Shown piece by piece: positions 50,421-58,795 of a stretch of 64,000 nt of DNA. The notes under the pieces are model-generated. The model searched no databases and was not told the DNA's origin. It saw nothing but the letters and a program-made list of their open reading frames with translations. Positions within the stretch are counted from its first letter, which is position 1, and every line of letters starts with the position of its first letter. The position numbers were made by a program, and so were the translations under genes. This DNA is from Rugamonas rubra. Its GTDB lineage: Bacteria > Pseudomonadota > Gammaproteobacteria > Burkholderiales > Burkholderiaceae_D. The stretch spans positions 91,482 through 155,481 of the forward strand of contig NZ_FOTW01000014.1 of assembly GCF_900114705.1 (NCBI RefSeq), in the 5' to 3' direction.

Positions 50421-50447
50421 AGTCCGCCCCGCGCGGGCTGTTTTTTT
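50421..50447 (+). terminator. Intrinsic terminator after the small gene at 50251
   Basis: Stem AGTCCGC / GCGGGCT (one G-T pair) with a 5-base loop, then G and seven T. Separates the small gene from the Lia-like operon. Confidence 0.75.
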
Positions 50448-50625
50448 CCGCCCCCTCCGTTCGCCACCGCTCCCGCTCCCCGCGCCAAACCTGTCCGCCG
50501 CGGCGCCGTTGGCCGATCCACGCGCCATTCGCCGGCCGCCATCCGCCGTTCGCCGAAAAGCCCTTCCGTCCGCGCGGAGGGACGGGTATCGTCACGTCCA
50601 TGCCATCGTCAACCAGGGGACCGAG

Positions 50626-51000
50626 ATGAAAGACGCGACACGCCAGGACTGGCGCAAACAACTATTGTGGGGCATGCTGCTGATCGTGTTCGGCGCATTG
50701 GTGCTGCTCGACCGCGCCGAGCTGCTCGAACTCGACTTCGACCTGCGCCGGATCTGGCACTACTGGCCGTGGCTGCTGGTGGTGTTCGGCATCAGCGATA
50801 TGCTGCCGCCGTCCTCGCCCCGGCTGTTCCTCAACGGCCTGTGGAAGGTCTTCTTCGCCGCCTGGTGGTACGTCTCCTACGAGCACGTGTGGGGCCTGAG
50901 CTTCCGCGACAGCTGGCCGGCGCTGCTGATCGCCTGGGGCCTCGGACTGGTGCTGCGGCCGCTGCTGAACGACTACTTCAATTCGAACAAGGAGCACTGA
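50626..51000 (+). CDS. LiaI/LiaF-type transmembrane domain protein (DUF5668-like)
   Basis: 124 residues; AGGGGA upstream of ATG 50626 (an earlier in-frame ATG lacks a site). Three to four hydrophobic segments: LLWGMLLIVFGALVLLDRAELL, IWHYWPWLLVVFGISDML, VFFAAWWYVSYEHVWGL and PALLIAWGLGLVL. The repeated G-x-x-LLLDR...WP-LLV-FG pattern is that of the LiaI/LiaF N-terminal domain. First gene of a unit with a LiaF-like protein, a LytS kinase and a LytTR regulator, one base from the next gene. Confidence 0.82.
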   Translation: MKDATRQDWRKQLLWGMLLIVFGALVLLDRAELLELDFDLRRIWHYWPWLLVVFGISDMLPPSSPRLFLNGLWKVFFAAWWYVSYEHVWGLSFRDSWPALLIAWGLGLVLRPLLNDYFNSNKEH

Positions 51001-51001
51001 T

Positions 51002-51811
51002 ATGCGCATCGATCGCCAAGAAGCACGCCAACAAAGACGCCAACGCCAGCGTGGTCCGAACGGCCAGGTGGTGGTCGGCCTGATGGTCATCGCGCTGGGC
51101 GTGCTGTTCTTGCTCGACAACCTGGGCCTGCTCGACTTCCGCTACTCGATGCACTTCTGGCCGCTGGTGCTGGTCGTCATCGGCATCCTGAAGATCCTGC
51201 AAACCCGCACCGCCGGCGGCGCCATGGTCGGCGGCGCGTTGATCCTGTTCGGCGGCCTGATGACCCTCAAGGGACTGGGCCTGGTCTACGTCACTTGGCG
51301 CACCTTGTGGCCGATCCTGCTGATCGGCGCCGGCGTGGCGGTGGTGTACCGCTCCATCACCGGCCGCCGCGTGTTCGAGGTCGGCGTGGTCCGGCTGGAC
51401 AAGGCCGACAACTGGCAGGACAAGACCGGCGAGAGTGGCGCGCAGGAGAACGCCGGGACGGCCGACAAGGCCGACAAGGCCGACGACTCCGTCATCAACG
51501 TCACGGCGGTGATGGGCAGCTACGCCAGCCGCGTCACCAGCCAGCACTTCCGTGGCGGCGAGGTGACCGCCGTGATGGGCGGCTGCGAAATCGACCTGCG
51601 CCAAAGCTCGCTCGACGGCGAGGCGGTGCTCGACGTGTTCGCCCTGTTCGGCGGCATCCAGATCAAGGTGCCGCCCGATTGGACCGTTGTCTTGATGGGC
51701 ACGCCGGTGATGGGCGGCTTCGAAGAGAAGACCATCGTCCCGAAGGACGCCAGCAAGCGCTTGCTCATCAAGGGCTACGCCATCATGGGCGGCCTGGAAG
51801 TGCGCAACTAG
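51002..51811 (+). CDS. LiaF-like membrane protein with C-terminal beta-solenoid domain
   Basis: 269 residues. Its AAGGAG site lies within the end of the previous gene. N-terminal helices VVVGLMVIALGVLFLLDNLG, FWPLVLVVIGILKIL, GGALILFGGLMTL and WPILLIGAGVAVVY; a charged linker (ADKADKADDS); then the LiaF-like C-terminal repeats VINVTAVMGSYASRV, EVTAVMGGCEIDLRQ, VLDVFALFGGIQIKVPPDW, VVLMGTPVMGGFEEK, GYAIMGGLEVRN. In Firmicutes LiaF restrains the LiaS kinase; by analogy it may keep the downstream kinase off until the envelope is stressed (inference). Confidence 0.87.
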   Translation: MRIDRQEARQQRRQRQRGPNGQVVVGLMVIALGVLFLLDNLGLLDFRYSMHFWPLVLVVIGILKILQTRTAGGAMVGGALILFGGLMTLKGLGLVYVTWRTLWPILLIGAGVAVVYRSITGRRVFEVGVVRLDKADNWQDKTGESGAQENAGTADKADKADDSVINVTAVMGSYASRVTSQHFRGGEVTAVMGGCEIDLRQSSLDGEAVLDVFALFGGIQIKVPPDWTVVLMGTPVMGGFEEKTIVPKDASKRLLIKGYAIMGGLEVRN

Positions 51812-51814
51812 GCG

Positions 51815-52888
51815 ATGCAAGGCCTGTTCGCCAACCGTCGCGGCGTCGTCGTCTACCTGGCGGTGTGGCTGTTCCTCGGCCTGGCGTTGGCCGGCGTGAT
51901 CACCCTGGTGGGCGCCGCCGCCGCGCCCAACGCGCTGCTGTTCGCCTTGCCGGTCAATCTGGTCTACGCCTTCGCCGCCGGCTACTCGGCCTACTACCTG
52001 TGCCGCTCGTATCCGCTGGGCGGCGCGCGGGCGCGGGCGATCCCGCTGGTGTTCTCGGCGGCGGCGCTGGTGGCCGGCGGGCTGTGGCTGGCCGTCGGCC
52101 AGGGTTGGAACAGCCTGTGCCTGCTGCTCGGTGTCGGCTGGGCCGGCATCGACTTGGGCCACCGGCTGGCCGCGCTGATGCTGGCCGAGGGCGTGCTGTT
52201 GTACGGCTTCGCGGCGGCGCTGCATTACCTGGTCATCGAATTCGTCCGCGCCACCGGCGCCGAGCAGAGCGCGCTTGAGGCGCGCCTGATGGCGCAGGAG
52301 GCCGAGCTGCGCATGCTGCGCACGCAGATCGATCCGCACTTCCTGTTCAACAGCCTCAACTCGATCAGCGCGCTGACCTCGCAGGACCCCAAGGGGGCGC
52401 GCCGCATGACGCTGGAGTTGGCCAGCTTCTTCCGCCACAGCCTTGGCCTGGAGGCGCACCGCAAGGTCACGCTGGGGCAGGAGATGGAGTTGGTCCGCCA
52501 CTTCCTGGCGGTCGAACAGGTGCGCTTCGGCGCCCGCCTGCTGTTCGCGGAGGAGGTGAGCGCCGAGGCGGCGGCCTGCCTGCTGCCGCCGATGCTGATC
52601 CAGCCTCTGGTGGAGAACGCCGTCAAGCACGGCATCTGCCACCTGCCCGAGGGCGGCACCATCCGCCTGACGGCGCGCCGCGCCGGTTCGCTGCTGCACA
52701 TCGGCATCGACAACCCGGTCGACCCGGACCCGCCGGCCAGCGGCGCCAAGGGCCAGGGCATCGGCTTGAGCAACGTGCGCCAGCGTTTGGCCGGCGCCTA
52801 CCGGCACGAGGCCAGCATCCACTGGACGCGGCGGCAAAACCGATTCGGCGTGGAGATCAGCATGCCGGCCCAATTGAGCGAGGAGTGA
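51815..52888 (+). CDS. LytS-family sensor histidine kinase
   Basis: 357 residues, starting 3 bases after the LiaF-like stop. Five to six N-terminal membrane helices (about 1-145), a coiled linker (EQSALEARLMAQEAELRMLRTQ), then the LytS-type phosphoacceptor box QIDPHFLFNSLNSISAL with the His near residue 172. The ATPase part includes LLPPMLIQPLVENAVKHGI (N-box) and GAKGQGIGLSNVRQRLAG (G-box). No extracellular sensor domain, so it probably listens through membrane partners. Its stop lies two bases before the regulator start. Confidence 0.93.
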   Translation: MQGLFANRRGVVVYLAVWLFLGLALAGVITLVGAAAAPNALLFALPVNLVYAFAAGYSAYYLCRSYPLGGARARAIPLVFSAAALVAGGLWLAVGQGWNSLCLLLGVGWAGIDLGHRLAALMLAEGVLLYGFAAALHYLVIEFVRATGAEQSALEARLMAQEAELRMLRTQIDPHFLFNSLNSISALTSQDPKGARRMTLELASFFRHSLGLEAHRKVTLGQEMELVRHFLAVEQVRFGARLLFAEEVSAEAAACLLPPMLIQPLVENAVKHGICHLPEGGTIRLTARRAGSLLHIGIDNPVDPDPPASGAKGQGIGLSNVRQRLAGAYRHEASIHWTRRQNRFGVEISMPAQLSEE

Positions 52889-52890
52889 GC

Positions 52891-53643
52891 ATGCGTATCA
52901 TCATTGTGGACGACGAGGCGCTGGCACGCGGCGTGGTGCGCGAGTACCTGGCCGAACACGCCGACGTCGACATCGTCGCCGAATGCGCCAACGGCTTCGA
53001 GGCGGTCAAGGCGATCAGCGAGCTGGCGCCCGACCTGGTCTTCCTCGACATCCAGATGCCCAAGCTGGACGGCTTCGAGGTGGCCGAGCTCAGCGCCGGC
53101 AAGGCGCGCTTCATCTTCGCCACCGCCTTCGACCAATACGCCATCAGGGCCTTCGAGTTCCACGCCCTCGACTATCTGCTCAAGCCGTTCAGCCAGCAGC
53201 GCTTCGACCAGGCGCTGGCGCACGCCCGCGCCAGCCTCGGCCAAGCCGACGCGCAGGCCGATCGGGCGCGGGCCGCCGTCGCCGCCGTGGCGCGCGAGGC
53301 GGCGGCGCGCAAGGCGCCGCTGGCGCGCGTGTTGATCCGCGACGGCGCCAAGGTCCACGTCGTCGCCTGCGACAGGATCGCCTACATCGAGGCGCAGGAC
53401 GACTATGTGCGGATCCACAGCGAGGGCAAGTCCTACCTGAAGAACCAGAGCCTGTCCGAGCTGGAGGGGCAGCTGGAGGCGCAACGCTTCGTGCGCATCC
53501 ACCGCTCGTACATCGTCAACATCGACTTCGTCGGCCGCATCGAGCAGGCCACGCGCGACAGCCATGTCGCGCTGCTGGCCGACGGCAGCCGGATTCCGAT
53601 CAGCCGCAGCGGCTACCAGAAGATCCGGAGCGCGATGCAGTAG
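52891..53643 (+). CDS. LytTR-family response regulator
   Basis: 250 residues; start at ATG 52891 with GAGGAG upstream. Receiver domain MRIIIVDDEALARGVVREYLAE with acidic pair, phosphoacceptor Asp in DLVFLDIQMPKLDGFE and LKPF lysine. LytTR DNA-binding domain from about residue 145: VLIRDGAKVHVVACDRIAYIEAQDDYVRIHSEGKSYLKNQSLSELEGQL and RFVRIHRSYIVNIDFV. Forms a two-component system with the preceding kinase. Convergent with the helicase gene across 9 bases. Confidence 0.95.
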   Translation: MRIIIVDDEALARGVVREYLAEHADVDIVAECANGFEAVKAISELAPDLVFLDIQMPKLDGFEVAELSAGKARFIFATAFDQYAIRAFEFHALDYLLKPFSQQRFDQALAHARASLGQADAQADRARAAVAAVAREAAARKAPLARVLIRDGAKVHVVACDRIAYIEAQDDYVRIHSEGKSYLKNQSLSELEGQLEAQRFVRIHRSYIVNIDFVGRIEQATRDSHVALLADGSRIPISRSGYQKIRSAMQ

Positions 53644-53652
53644 CGGCGGGCA

Positions 53653-55983
53653 TTAGCCGCGTTCGGCCGGTTCCACGCGCCACCAGGCCGGCAGCAGGCG
53701 GGCGATCTCCGGCCGGCCGAAGCGGTCGTCGATCAGGTAGACGGTGCCCCGGTCGGTCTGCGTGCGGATCACCCGGCCGGCCGCCTGCACCACCTTCTGC
53801 ATGCCGGGGAACAGATAGGCGTAGTCGTAGCCGGCGCCGAAGATGGCGTCCATGCGCTGGCGGATCTGCTCGTTGACCGGGTTCAGCTGCGGCAGGCCGA
53901 GGGTGGCGATGAAGGCGCCGATCAGGCGCGCGCCGGGCAGGTCGATGCCCTCGCCGAAGGAGCCGCCCAGCACGGCGAAGCCGACGCCGGCGCTGTCGTG
54001 CGAAAAGCGGGCCAGGAAGGCGGCGCGCGCCGCCTCGTCCATGCGGCGCTGCTGGCGCCACTGCGGCACCTGCGGGTGGCCTTGGGCGAATTGTTCGGCG
54101 GCCTGCTCCATGTAGTCGAAGCTGCTGAAGAAGGCCAGGTAGTTGCCCGGCTGGCGGGCGTACTGCGCGCCGATCAGCGCGGCGATCGGCGCCAGCGAAC
54201 GGGCGCGGTGCTGGTAGCGGGTCGAGATGTGGCCGGCCACGCGCACCGCCAACTGCTCGGCGGCGAAGGGCGATTCGACGTCGACCCAGGCCGTGTCGGC
54301 CGGCATGCCGAGCGTGTCGCAAAAGTAGTTCCACGGGCTGAGCGTGGCCGAGAACAGCGCCGTCGTGTGGCTGGCCTCGAAGCGCGGCCGCAGGAAGGGC
54401 GCCGGCACGATGTTGCGGATGCACAGCAGCGAGTCGGGCCGGCTGGCCGTGCCGCCGCGCTTGCTGATGTCGAACAGCGAATGCTGGCCGAAGCTGTCGG
54501 CCAGGCGGTTGAACTGCAGCGCGGCGAAGTAGAACTCCAGCAGCGCCGGGTCGGACTGGGCCGGATGCTCGGCCTGGTGGGCGGCGATGGCGTTGGCGGC
54601 GTTCTGCAGCGCCGCCATGAATTTTTCCGGCAGCTCGGCGTAGGGCTGGTAGTCGGCCTGCTGCTCCTTCTCCAGCACGTTCCAGGCGCGCTGCACGCGG
54701 TCGAGCGGCTTTTTCAGCGCCTCCGGGGCGCTCTTGCGCAACATGCGCAGGCCGGCGTGCTCCAGTTCCGCCGAATACATCTTGCGGGCGCGGCTAACCA
54801 TGTTGTGCGCCTCGTCGACCAGCACGGCGACCTTCCAGTCGTTGAGCAGGGTCAGGCTGTGCAGCATGGCGCCGCTGTCGAAGTAGTAGTTGTAGTCGCC
54901 GATGACGACGTCGCACCAGCGCGCCATTTCGCTGCACAGGTAGTAGGGGCAGACCTGGTGCGCCAGCGCCACCGTGCGCAGCGTGGCCTGGTCCAGCGTG
55001 CCGGCCCGCAGCGCGGCGGCGCGCGCGGCCGGCAGGCGGTCGTAGAAGCCGCGCGCCAGCGGACAGGAGTCGCCGTGGCAGGCCAGCTCGGGATGCTCGC
55101 AGGCGCTGCTGCGCGCCACCAGTTCGAGCACGCGCAGCGGCAGTGCCGGCGCTGCCATTGTCGCTGCCGGCGCCGCCGCCGTCGCGGCGCGAGCGATGAT
55201 GGCCAGCGCGTCCAGCGCCATCTGCCGGCCGGAGGTTTTGGCGGCGAGGAAGAACACCTTGTCGAGCTTGTGCGCGGCGCTGGCCTTGAGCAGCGGGAAC
55301 AGGCTGCCGACGGTCTTGCCGATGCCGGTGGGCGCCTGCGCCAACAGGCAGCAGCCGCGCGCGCTGGCCTTGTACATGGCCTCGGCCAGCTGGCGCTGGC
55401 CGGCGCGGAACTCGGCGTGCGGGAAGGACAGGGCGCTCAGCGCCGCGTCGCGCGCCGCGCGCTGCGCCATCTCCTGCTCGGCCCAGCACAGGAATAGCGC
55501 GCACTGCTGTTCGAAGTAGGTTTGCAGTTCGGCGGCGTCGTGCTCCTCGTGCAGCACGGTCTCCTGCTGGCTGCCGATGTCGAAGTAGACCAGCGCCAGG
55601 CGCAGGCGGGCCAGTCCCAGCTGGCGGCACAGCAGGTGGCCGTAGATCTTCAGCTGCGCCCAGTGCAGCCGGCGGTGGTTGTCCGGCATGCGCGCCAGCT
55701 CGCCGCGATAGGTCTTGATCTCCTCCAGTTGGCCCAGTTGCGGGTCGTAGCCGTCGGCACGGCCGCGCACGCGCAGCGGGCCGTAGTCGCCGCTCAGGCT
55801 GACTTCGCTCTGGTAATGCGGGCCGCGCCGCGCCGTCACCACGCCATGGCCGGCGATGCCCTCCTGCGCCGTGGGCGAGGGCGTGAAGCGCAGGTCCAGG
55901 TCGCCGGCCTTGGCGGTGAACTCGCACAGCGCGCGCACGGCGACGGTGTAGCCGGCCGGCGCCGGCGTCAATTCAACACCCAT
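53653..55983 (-). CDS. XPD/DinG-type iron-sulfur DNA helicase with N-terminal PD-(D/E)XK nuclease-like domain
   Basis: 776 residues. The N-terminal ~190 residues carry a nuclease-like core (GRADGYD at 74-80 with E88-I-K90). Walker A QAPTGIGKT at 216-224. Cysteines at 295, 302, 307, 345, 350 and 357 lie between Walker A and the DEAH box, where XPD/DinG helicases hold a 4Fe-4S cluster. Walker B VLVDEAHNM at about 388. C-terminal motor motifs include FSATLSPW, FFSSFDYMEQAAEQF, GGSFGEGIDLPG and QAAGRVIRTQTDRG. All motor motifs look intact. Located 4 bases after the VRR-NUC nuclease in the same operon; nuclease plus helicase suggests crosslink or fork repair. Confidence 0.9.
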   Translation of the reverse strand: MGVELTPAPAGYTVAVRALCEFTAKAGDLDLRFTPSPTAQEGIAGHGVVTARRGPHYQSEVSLSGDYGPLRVRGRADGYDPQLGQLEEIKTYRGELARMPDNHRRLHWAQLKIYGHLLCRQLGLARLRLALVYFDIGSQQETVLHEEHDAAELQTYFEQQCALFLCWAEQEMAQRAARDAALSALSFPHAEFRAGQRQLAEAMYKASARGCCLLAQAPTGIGKTVGSLFPLLKASAAHKLDKVFFLAAKTSGRQMALDALAIIARAATAAAPAATMAAPALPLRVLELVARSSACEHPELACHGDSCPLARGFYDRLPAARAAALRAGTLDQATLRTVALAHQVCPYYLCSEMARWCDVVIGDYNYYFDSGAMLHSLTLLNDWKVAVLVDEAHNMVSRARKMYSAELEHAGLRMLRKSAPEALKKPLDRVQRAWNVLEKEQQADYQPYAELPEKFMAALQNAANAIAAHQAEHPAQSDPALLEFYFAALQFNRLADSFGQHSLFDISKRGGTASRPDSLLCIRNIVPAPFLRPRFEASHTTALFSATLSPWNYFCDTLGMPADTAWVDVESPFAAEQLAVRVAGHISTRYQHRARSLAPIAALIGAQYARQPGNYLAFFSSFDYMEQAAEQFAQGHPQVPQWRQQRRMDEAARAAFLARFSHDSAGVGFAVLGGSFGEGIDLPGARLIGAFIATLGLPQLNPVNEQIRQRMDAIFGAGYDYAYLFPGMQKVVQAAGRVIRTQTDRGTVYLIDDRFGRPEIARLLPAWWRVEPAERG

Positions 55984-55987
55984 CGTC

Positions 55988-57628
55988 TCAGGCGCTCCAC
56001 TGCAGGTAGCAGACCGACACCGGCATCTGGTGCTCGGCGCAGTAGGCGATCCAGCGCAGCTGGTTGTCCTGCAGGCGGTCGCCCGGTCCTTTCACCTCGA
56101 TCATGCTGTAGCGCTTTTCCTCGGGCCAGAACTGGATCAGGTCGGGGAAGCCGCTGCGGTTGGCCTTGACGTCCTGCAGGATGCGCTCGAAGGCCAGGCG
56201 CAGGTGCCGCGGCGGGATGCAGGCCAGCGCCAGGTCGAGCAGCTCCGGTTCGAGCGCCTCCCAGTACAGGAAGGGCGACTGGATGCCGGCCTTGCGCGCG
56301 TAGTTGGCGCGCACCGTGTCGCGCCAGCCGTCGCCGTCGAGCTGGGCCAGGCAGGCGGCGAACTGCGGCGCGCGGCGGCGCTGGAAGTCGGCGCTGTGCA
56401 GGTCGGCCGGGCCGCGATGGAAGGGGTGGAAGAAGGCGCCGGGGATGGCGCAGAAGATGGCGTCCCAGCAGAGCAGGCCGAACAGCGAATTGATCAGCGC
56501 GTTCTCGACATAGAACACCGGCGCGTCCGCGCTGCTCAGGTGGTCGCGCACGACGAACTCGACATACGCGGGCTGGCTCGGCGCCGGCAGGCTCAGCTCG
56601 AGCTTGTGCACCGGCGCCGGCGCGGCCGGCGCCGGCCGCGCCTGGCCCAGCTTGCGCGCCAGGCGCGGCGCGATGCGCAGCAGCTGCTGGCGCTCGGCCT
56701 CGCTCTCCGGTTCGCGCTGGGCCGCCTGCAGCAGCGTGAAGGCGGCGGCGCTGCGGCCGTCCTTCTCCAGCACGCGGATGGCGCGCGCCCGCGCGCCGGG
56801 ATAGCCGCAGCCGGCGTAGAGGGCGTGGGCGGCGCACCAGTCCTGCTGCTTTTCGAGCTGCTGGGCGAACTGGAACAGCAGCTTGTCGCGCCGGCTGCGT
56901 AGCCATTCGTTGTCGACGGCCGGCGGCGGCAGGCCGGCGAGCACCTCGTCGAGCGGCTCGCCGTTGGCGAAGCGCTCCTGGCAGTGCTGCAGGCGCAGGT
57001 AGTCGTCGATGTCGGCGCGGCTGCGGAAGCCGCGCGCGGCCGGCGCGAACTCGACCTTTTCGTATTGGTAGATGCCCAGGTCGGACAGCACGAACTCGGT
57101 CCAGTCCTGGTGGGCGTTGCCGAAGAAGATCAGGCGCAGGCGGTCGCACAAGGCCTGCGCGGCGATGCGGTAGGCCTGCTCGCCGGCGGCCGGATGCCAG
57201 GCCGAGAAGCGGCGCGCGCCGTCGTGGCGGCCGGCCAGCAGGGCCAGCTGCTCGGGCTTGCGCAGCTTGGCCTCGGCCGGCGCCAGTTGGAAGGCGGCGG
57301 CGATCTCCGGCTTTTGCAGCAGCTCGAACAGCTGCTCCAGCGTCAGCAGGGGGTCCGCTTCGACCAGGCCGAGCGCCGCCAGCGGCCGCGCCGCCTCCTC
57401 GGCGGCGCCGATCTCGGCATAGACCAGCTTGCTGGCGCGGAACAGCTCGCCCTTGCGCATCACCATGCGCACGAACAGCGCGCGCGAGGGCTGCGGCAGG
57501 CCGGCGAAGTCGCGGATGAAGCCGCTTTCCTGCTCGGTCAGCAGGTCGCCATAGCGGCCGGCGATCCAGTCCAGCACCTGGTGGAAGTTGTCCAGGTAGT
57601 ACAGCGGGTTGTCCAGAACGTTGATCAT
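55988..57628 (-). CDS. FAN1-like VRR-NUC structure-specific nuclease
   Basis: 546 residues. The C-terminal VRR-NUC domain is clear: NRSGFPDLIQFWPEEKRYSMIEVKGPGDRLQDNQLRWIAYCAEHQMPVSVCYL, with the catalytic PD...E-V-K and Q residues. The N-terminal part has a winged-helix/SAP-like repair-scaffold segment (YYLDNFHQVLDWIAGRYGDLLTEQESGFIRDFAGLPQPSRALFVRMVMRKGELFR). The middle is a TPR-like helical array. This is the domain order of FAN1, which in Pseudomonas and humans incises interstrand crosslinks. Upstream lies a LexA-box-like site, downstream a helicase gene 4 bases away. Confidence 0.92.
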   Translation of the reverse strand: MINVLDNPLYYLDNFHQVLDWIAGRYGDLLTEQESGFIRDFAGLPQPSRALFVRMVMRKGELFRASKLVYAEIGAAEEAARPLAALGLVEADPLLTLEQLFELLQKPEIAAAFQLAPAEAKLRKPEQLALLAGRHDGARRFSAWHPAAGEQAYRIAAQALCDRLRLIFFGNAHQDWTEFVLSDLGIYQYEKVEFAPAARGFRSRADIDDYLRLQHCQERFANGEPLDEVLAGLPPPAVDNEWLRSRRDKLLFQFAQQLEKQQDWCAAHALYAGCGYPGARARAIRVLEKDGRSAAAFTLLQAAQREPESEAERQQLLRIAPRLARKLGQARPAPAAPAPVHKLELSLPAPSQPAYVEFVVRDHLSSADAPVFYVENALINSLFGLLCWDAIFCAIPGAFFHPFHRGPADLHSADFQRRRAPQFAACLAQLDGDGWRDTVRANYARKAGIQSPFLYWEALEPELLDLALACIPPRHLRLAFERILQDVKANRSGFPDLIQFWPEEKRYSMIEVKGPGDRLQDNQLRWIAYCAEHQMPVSVCYLQWSA

Positions 57629-57675
57629 TGCGGCGGAGAAAGGGGGGGCAGGGGAGGACGGCGGGAAATATTGGA

Positions 57676-57691
57676 CTGGGTTTATGTACAG
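57676..57691. promoter_or_regulatory. LexA (SOS) box-like site upstream of the FAN1-like/helicase operon
   Basis: CTGGGTTTATGTACAG: CTG, ten bases, CAG, the proteobacterial LexA spacing, with one half perfect (ACAG) and the other CTGG. Located 48 bases upstream of the leftward start at 57628, within the promoter region. Confidence 0.6.
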
Positions 57692-57776
57692 TGTATCGCG
57701 TCCGCCCCCGCTTGCCCAGCGAATTTGCGCGCATCGTCCAAGACGGGGCGCGCGCGCGCCGGCGGGCGCCGCAATG

Positions 57777-57802
57777 AAAACGGGCCGCTAAGGAGCGGCC
57801 CG
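57777..57802 (-). terminator. Intrinsic terminator after the phasin gene
   Basis: Read leftward: stem CGGGCCGCT / AGCGGCCCG around a 4-base loop followed by TTTT. Ends transcription 25 bases past the phasin stop. Confidence 0.8.
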
Positions 57803-57826
57803 CATGGTGCAGCGCTGCGCCGGGAT

Positions 57827-58390
57827 CTACTTCTTGGCGGCCTTGGCGGCTTTTTCCGGCGCCTGGTCGACCAGCGCGGCGGCCTTGGCGATCTGCGCCT
57901 CGACCGCCTCGACGGCCTGCTTGGTGGCCTTGGTCACCTGCTCGTAGCCGTTGAAGGCGTTGTCGATGGCCGATTTGACGATCTGCACGGCGTTTTCCGA
58001 ACCGGGACGCACGTTCTTGGTGACGTCGTAGATCAGCGCGCTCAGATTGCTCTTGGCCTCGGCGATGTGGGCGTCGGCGGCGCGGGTGAACTCCTCGCGG
58101 ATGTCGGCGATGATGGTGCCCAGCTGCTGGTTGTAGGCGGCCGCGTTGGCCATGCCCGGTTTGGCCTGGGCCTGGGCGACGGCCAGCGCCGCCTTCGGAT
58201 CGGACGCCTGGCTGATCTCCTTGCCGGCGGCCAGGCCGCCCTCGACGTTCGACTTGGCGGTGGCCATGTTCAGCGCCACCACCTGTTCCACGCCCTGCAC
58301 GGCCTTGCTGGTCAGGGTGTTAAATGTTTCCAGTTGAAATTCGAATAAGGCTTTGGTGGCATTGGCAAACTGTTCGGGATTGGTGAACAT
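57827..58390 (-). CDS. Phasin-family polyhydroxyalkanoate granule protein
   Basis: 187 residues, amphipathic helical, no signal peptide. Start MFTNPEQFANATKALFEFQLETFNTLTSKAVQGVEQVVALNMATAKSNVEG is the Phasin_2 pattern; the tail is Lys/Ala-rich (ALVDQAPEKAAKAAKK) as in PhaP proteins. Coats PHA granules and controls their size. Monocistronic with its own terminator; no PHA synthase is in the window. Longer-term carbon storage fits the sugar importer and other metabolic genes of the window only loosely. Confidence 0.93.
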   Translation of the reverse strand: MFTNPEQFANATKALFEFQLETFNTLTSKAVQGVEQVVALNMATAKSNVEGGLAAGKEISQASDPKAALAVAQAQAKPGMANAAAYNQQLGTIIADIREEFTRAADAHIAEAKSNLSALIYDVTKNVRPGSENAVQIVKSAIDNAFNGYEQVTKATKQAVEAVEAQIAKAAALVDQAPEKAAKAAKK

Positions 58391-58487
58391 AGAATCTCCT
58401 CGTGGTGATGGGATGAGCTAGTACTTCCTTCAAGTCGTGCAAGAGTGCGGCGAATTCGGCGGGCTGGTCCCTGTTGTCGTGGCCCCA

Positions 58488-58787
58488 TTATTTAGCAAGT
58501 GATGGCTTTTCGCAATGGCTATCTCGGTAGGGGCCGGCAACGACCTCCCAGCCGGGGCCGAGCGGGGTCTGGTGGCAGACGCGCGCGCCGTCCACCTTGC
58601 TGCGCCAAATGTACCAGGGCGCCGGGCCGGCCAGCAGGCTGGCGCAGTACAAGCCCAGGCCCAGCGCGGCGGCCAGGCGGGCGGCGCGCCGGCCGGCGCC
58701 GGTGGCAGCGGTGGCGGCCGGGGGCGCGGCGGCGGGGAGGGCGGCGGGGAGGGCGGCGGTGCGGCGGGGCGGTCGAAGGTCGGGCAT
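58488..58787 (-). CDS. Small membrane/exported protein coupled to the diguanylate cyclase gene
   Basis: 99 residues; ATG at 58787 lies 8 bases after the diguanylate cyclase stop with GAGGA between them. An Ala/Pro/Arg-rich start (PDLRPPRRTAALPAALPAAAPPAATAATG), a hydrophobic helix (LAAALGLGLYCASLLAGPAPW) and a short C-terminal domain YIWRSKVDGARVCHQTPLG with PGWEVVAGPYRDSHCEK. The two cysteines there (VCHQ, SHCEK) could pair outside the cytoplasm. The W-x-S-K-x-DG-x-x-VC pattern is common in short exported proteins of this bacterial group; function unknown. Confidence 0.7.
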   Translation of the reverse strand: MPDLRPPRRTAALPAALPAAAPPAATAATGAGRRAARLAAALGLGLYCASLLAGPAPWYIWRSKVDGARVCHQTPLGPGWEVVAGPYRDSHCEKPSLAK

Positions 58788-58795
58788 GCGGGTCC

